From a virus, in IMG/VR virus record IMGVR_UViG_3300021139_000193, positions 1 to 20,587 of that record: DNA of 20,587 bases. One strand, written 5' to 3'. Below the pieces are notes generated by a model. The model made no database searches. It saw only the letters and a program-made list of their open reading frames with translations, and was not told the origin of the DNA. The translations under genes were made by a program, and so were the position numbers. Shown here piece by piece: positions 17,713 through 20,587 of this stretch; within the stretch, counting starts at the first letter, position 1; every line of letters begins with the position of its first letter.

Positions 17713-18113
17713 TAACTCAGCCTTTGCAGAAATGTTGATATTGTAAATGTATTATTCACTGATAAAATCTCAAAATCGATTTCAATATTATATCCGTTAG
17801 TATCATAATCAGCTTGCACGATCACATTATTAATACTAACTCTAGGCTCAAAATTTTCAACAAGAACTTTTATTTCTTTAGATAAAGCGTTTGATGTCAA
17901 AGGATCCATTTGTTCAAAAAGCAATCCTCTAATATTTGAACCAATTTCAGGGTGGAATGGCTTTTCAAAATAATTAATCTGCACCAAATTCATAAGCGAC
18001 TGGACGACACTATTCGTTCCAGTAACTTTTAATAGATCCCCAGTGATCGGATTAACGTTAAAATTAACATTAAAATCACTATATGTTGTAGTTATTGTAT
18101 TTGATTTTGCCAT
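17712..18113 (-). CDS. gp25: gp25-like baseplate wedge / sheath initiator (GPW_gp25 family)
   Basis: At 133 residues it matches T4 gp25 (132). The family fold is visible: residues 9-30 (TTYSDFNVNFNVNPITGDLL), residues 36-67 with the conserved 'YFEKPFHPEIGSNIRGLLFE' segment, and the EPR motif at residues 89-91 followed by strands 'RVSINNVIVQ' and 'YNIEIDFEIL'. In T4 and in type VI secretion (TssE) this protein ties the wedge to the first sheath ring, and the EPR motif is the family hallmark. Only 13 bases separate it from the previous stop. That spacer contains only A and T, so no Shine-Dalgarno is visible. Its stop overlaps the gp6 start as TAATG. In T4 gene 25 lies in a different cluster from gene 6; here they are adjacent, as in marine T4-like phages. 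Confidence 0.95.
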   Translation of the reverse strand: MAKSNTITTTYSDFNVNFNVNPITGDLLKVTGTNSVVQSLMNLVQINYFEKPFHPEIGSNIRGLLFEQMDPLTSNALSKEIKVLVENFEPRVSINNVIVQADYDTNGYNIEIDFEILSVNNTFTISTFLQRLS

Positions 18114-18126
18114 TTTTATTATTTAT

Positions 18127-18768
18127 TTAACTTGGTCCAACCGCTTGAGTGCCAGAAGAAGAAGGAACAATAGCAGGTTTAAAGTTGACTGTAGATCCCT
18201 TTCCGTCTCCAAAATTTGGGGTCTGGACAGCGTTGACTTCTGCAATTGCATTCGCCTTAGCTTGGTTTACAAAAGTTATGATACCGTTCACTTCTGCAGC
18301 AACTGCAGCCTTAAATTTATTTCTTATATTAAGAACATTTGCCAGTGCAGCTTTTAGCGCCGAAGTAAGTTTACCAACAACAGCTGTCAAACGGCTAAAA
18401 GCTGAAACTGTACAGCCGATTATTTTTACAGCCAATCTTTGAACAGCTTGAGCAATTTTTATAACTGCCGCTAAAAGTAAAGCTAATTGGACAGCATATT
18501 TGATAGCTGCGTCTAACTGTGGACCGATAACTTTTTTAATGAACTTTTTAATAAATGAGAATGGGTTAAAATCTATTAAATCTGCCCATTGAGATAAAGA
18601 TTTAATCTCTCTAACCATATCAGCAATAAGATCTTCCACACCTTTTAACTGACGATTGATGGCAGCTTGAATTGTATCACAACTCGAGGTTGCCATATTA
18701 TCTAAGCCAGTGGCTATGTCGTTTAAATGTTTAATGTTTACTGGAAGTAAACCGTTATTCTCGCTCAT
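18127..18768 (-). CDS. Unknown helical, hydrophobic protein between spike and gp25
   Basis: I do not recognise a family. The 213 residues are almost entirely predicted helix. Residues 1-65 look amphipathic, with alternating acidic and hydrophobic positions. Residues 70-80 hold a basic cluster (SFIKKFIKKV). Residues 88-135 are a long run rich in Ala, Leu, Ile and Val that includes 'YAVQLALLLAAVIKIAQAV', hydrophobic enough to be membrane-active. Residues 135-180 are Ala-rich helix with spaced Lys. The last 30 residues are a Ser/Pro/Gly tail. There is no signal peptide. An AAGGA Shine-Dalgarno at 18777-18781 overlaps the spike stop codon. Lying between spike and gp25, it may be a hub accessory or a membrane-interacting factor. 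By size and hydrophobicity it recalls the small T4 hub protein gp28, but no sequence link is claimed. A chaperone or a non-virion protein is also possible. Confidence 0.85.
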   Translation of the reverse strand: MSENNGLLPVNIKHLNDIATGLDNMATSSCDTIQAAINRQLKGVEDLIADMVREIKSLSQWADLIDFNPFSFIKKFIKKVIGPQLDAAIKYAVQLALLLAAVIKIAQAVQRLAVKIIGCTVSAFSRLTAVVGKLTSALKAALANVLNIRNKFKAAVAAEVNGIITFVNQAKANAIAEVNAVQTPNFGDGKGSTVNFKPAIVPSSSGTQAVGPS

Positions 18769-18779
18769 TTATAAATTCC

Positions 18780-19991
18780 TTATGTGCTCTTATTGACGCA
18801 AATTCCATTAACGAAATGATATTGCGCTCCTGTGACGGAAGTAAGTGTACCGCTAAAGCCATTATCGCTACTTAAATTATTTCCTGTTGTAATGTCTCCA
18901 TTTATCATATGCATTCCACCTGGAGCATTAACGCCGACTGTGGAACCAGCCGACTTATTAATACTTGTTGCAGCTGATATGTCTATTTGATTACCATGTA
19001 GACTTAGAGTTTGTCCTGCAGCTATGGTTACATTACCTTGAGGTGCAGTCATATTAATATCGCCATTCGCCACAGTTATAGTTGTGGTTCCAGAAATTTG
19101 TACGTTACATTGACCGCCAATTAAAACGTTCAGGTCGCCGTTTACAGTCTTATTGGATAATCCCATAATATGAACAAAATCACTACCCATTACAATTTCG
19201 TAGTTGGCGTTGGTTACTTTTTGAACCTTAGAACCATCTGGATACATTTCCATAAAAGTTCCAGTTCTATGCATTAAAGAGACACGCTCATGTCCAAAGG
19301 TGTCATCCATTTCAAATACATGTCCAGACTCTGTTTCTTTAACTTGATTGTATGGATATTTCGGCTGATATGGAGAAGCAGGTTCATTCCAAGAAATTCC
19401 AGCGGCAGTCGGAACATTTGTATCTAAGTTCTTTGCTCTGTCAATCATAACATTAACAGTCTCAGAATTATTTGGAATCTTACCAGCTTGGTTTGTTGCC
19501 AAAGAAGTAATAGAAGCATTCTTTACTTGATAATCCCTTGGATATCTTAATGTTGATGTGTTTGTATTTTCTGATATTTTAATTCCAGTTCCATCAGTAT
19601 TATATTGTCTAGACTTTACTGGTCTTGGTGCTGAGGATACTGTTTTATCATCTCTAACATCATTATATCCAGCGCCTTTGTTATTCGGATTAGTATAATA
19701 TCCAGGAATAACTCCCAACATAATTGGTTGCTGTCTGCTGTAAGAATCAGCAAAAAAGCCAAAGACAACATCGCTTTCTTTTGGTGTCGCAAAAGTTCCA
19801 TCGTTTAAAGAATGCGCTGGGTGTGCCCATGGTAACATTGATGTTGGAATATCAGTCAAAGAATCGTTACTGTATCCAAAAAATCTAACTTGGCAACGAC
19901 CAAGCGCAAGAGGATCTTGACGGCTTTCTACAACACCAATCCACCATATAAATGGGTCTAGCCCAGCAAAATATTTTTCTTGTTCAGACAT
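18780..19991 (-). CDS. gp5: gp5-like central spike protein without lysozyme domain
   Basis: This is the needle at the tail tip, pushed through the outer membrane on contraction. Residues 10-100 look like the OB-fold: 'FIWWIGVVESRQDPLALGRC', 'QVRFFGY', 'LPWAHPA' and 'VVFGFFADSYSRQQPIMLG' are the usual gp5/VgrG landmarks. Residues 220-260 carry the 'SGHVFEMDDTFGHERVSLMH' and 'GTFMEMYPDG' motifs that lead into the triple-stranded beta-helix. Residues 280-370 are short alternating strands (GDLNVLIGG, TTTITVANGDINMTAPQGNVTI). T4 gp5 has 575 residues and a T4-lysozyme-like domain between these parts. Here only about 115 linker residues are present, with no recognisable lysozyme sequence. The start is supported by AAGGG at 19998-20002 and by the 1-base overlap with the hub gene. 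The last residues (YHFVNGICVN) may form the tip; no PAAR-type motif was seen. Confidence 0.9.
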   Translation of the reverse strand: MSEQEKYFAGLDPFIWWIGVVESRQDPLALGRCQVRFFGYSNDSLTDIPTSMLPWAHPAHSLNDGTFATPKESDVVFGFFADSYSRQQPIMLGVIPGYYTNPNNKGAGYNDVRDDKTVSSAPRPVKSRQYNTDGTGIKISENTNTSTLRYPRDYQVKNASITSLATNQAGKIPNNSETVNVMIDRAKNLDTNVPTAAGISWNEPASPYQPKYPYNQVKETESGHVFEMDDTFGHERVSLMHRTGTFMEMYPDGSKVQKVTNANYEIVMGSDFVHIMGLSNKTVNGDLNVLIGGQCNVQISGTTTITVANGDINMTAPQGNVTIAAGQTLSLHGNQIDISAATSINKSAGSTVGVNAPGGMHMINGDITTGNNLSSDNGFSGTLTSVTGAQYHFVNGICVNKST

Positions 19992-20587
19992 TATAATCCC
20001 TTCAATTGTTGTAGAGGTGCTGAATTGTCAACAGGATTTGGTAACGGTTGATTGAAAGAATCCGATAACAATTCTAAAGTAGTAGAAGAAATTTGATCAG
20101 TAATACCATGGCGAACTGCAGTTACCAGATATGATCCTGTTCTATATAGATCTCTTCTTTCGGAAGAATTTGCATCTTGAGGTACACCAGCTGGCATATT
20201 CAGAGTAACAATTCTTCCTGCTCTTATTTGAAAATCACTTGGAATTACTATTGTGAATTTCAACCCTCTCAACTGAGCGCTCTTTACATAATTTTGAAGC
20301 AGCCAATTTTGAGGCAGAATAGGATTAGTAGTTGAATCCGCATCGCTAGTGATCATATATTTGGCTACTGCGTCAGGATTATCAAAAAGGCTTTTACCAA
20401 TTCTGTTTTTAGTTTGATCTGTTGGCAAATAAGTGTTTAACAATCTGCTTTCGTCATAAGAATTTCCATTCCAAGTTGTCTTAGAATAAGTTCTTTTAAC
20501 TATATCTAAATTGTAAAGAGAGGAAGAAAATTGACCCATCTTATTTCCCATAAGAATATCAAAATCGTTATCTATTTTAAAATATAA
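19991..20587 (-). CDS. gp27: gp27-like baseplate hub protein, C-terminal part (5' end outside window)
   Basis: The frame stays open to the right window edge. Twelve codons before the first internal Met read LYFKIDNDFDIL and look coding, so the Met at 20551 is probably internal and 198 C-terminal residues are visible. In T4, gp27 (391 residues) forms the trimeric torus that carries the gp5 spike and belongs to the same fold group as phage P2 gpD and VgrG N-terminal domains. The end of this protein has the expected beta-strand pattern: a 'GLKFTIVIPSDFQIRAGRIV' segment, then 'GSYLVTAVRHGI', then a 'TTLELLSDSF' strand. That pattern closes hub proteins of this family. The spike gene follows directly, with the stop and next start overlapping as TAATG, which fits the 27-5 partnership. 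The assignment rests on this pattern plus context and not on an alignment, so a D-like hub protein of another lineage remains possible. Confidence 0.72.
   Translation of the reverse strand, partial: LYFKIDNDFDILMGNKMGQFSSSLYNLDIVKRTYSKTTWNGNSYDESRLLNTYLPTDQTKNRIGKSLFDNPDAVAKYMITSDADSTTNPILPQNWLLQNYVKSAQLRGLKFTIVIPSDFQIRAGRIVTLNMPAGVPQDANSSERRDLYRTGSYLVTAVRHGITDQISSTTLELLSDSFNQPLPNPVDNSAPLQQLKGL

Noticed and set aside
18043-18442. Two plus-strand frames opposite gp25 and the hydrophobic protein
   Set aside because: Both lie antisense to better-supported genes in a block where all genes run on the minus strand, and neither shows a recognisable family or ribosome site.
18766-18773. TATAAATG on the minus strand as a late promoter for the 213-residue gene
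   Set aside because: It overlaps the start codon itself, so a transcript from it would lack the start; the gene has a good Shine-Dalgarno just upstream.
19991-20551. Treating the Met at 20551 as the true start of a complete 186-residue gene
   Set aside because: The frame stays open upstream to the window edge with coding-like residues, and the visible part looks like the C-terminal portion of a larger hub protein.
1-20587. tRNA genes, rRNA, transposases, homing endonucleases, rho-independent terminators
   Set aside because: None was seen on reading either strand; intergenic gaps are 21 bases or less and hold no GC-rich hairpin followed by a T run.

Overview
The window is a late structural block from a T4-like contractile-tailed phage (T4-type myovirus). 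Every gene I can support lies on the minus strand, so transcription runs from base 20587 toward base 1. Base composition is AT-rich and the proteins are rich in Asn, Thr, Ser and Val. Conserved sequence signatures match baseplate genes of marine and freshwater T4-like phages (cyanophage and pelagiphage type) better than those of coliphage T4. The host cannot be read from the sequence. No tRNA, CRISPR array, insertion sequence, integrase or clear terminator was seen.

Layout in transcription order: the C-terminal part of a gp27-like hub protein (19991-20587, cut by the window edge); a gp5-type central spike with no lysozyme domain (18780-19991); a 213-residue helical, hydrophobic protein of unknown function (18127-18768); gp25 wedge/sheath-initiator protein (17712-18113); gp6 wedge protein (15652-17712); a 1271-residue wedge protein in the gp7 position (11835-15650); a gp8-like wedge protein (10194-11822); a 1237-residue DUF4815-type structural protein (6469-10182); a 989-residue structural protein (3478-6447); a 73-residue coiled-coil protein (3254-3475); and a giant fibre gene that starts at 3246 and is still open at base 1. 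Genes are packed with spacings from a 1-base overlap to 21 bases, and no stretch over 300 bases lacks a gene.

Functionally, the gp27-like protein and spike form the hub at the tail tip. gp25, gp6, the gp7-position protein and gp8 form the wedges around it. The DUF4815 protein, the 989-residue protein and the fibre probably form the outer baseplate and the host-contacting apparatus.

The most notable features are two. First, the fibre gene has no stop codon in the window, so it is easily missed. It combines an N-terminal anchor-like segment, a hierarchical array of 10-residue and 50-residue repeats, a short helical repeat and an uninterrupted Gly-X-Y collagen-like tract encoded partly by a perfect 63-bp tandem repeat. 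Second, small beta-rich modules (a 'GxGY' module, an 'SGTG...TLDxTS' module and a 'TxF...VGD' module) recur inside several neighbouring baseplate proteins that are otherwise unrelated, which suggests domain shuffling within the operon.
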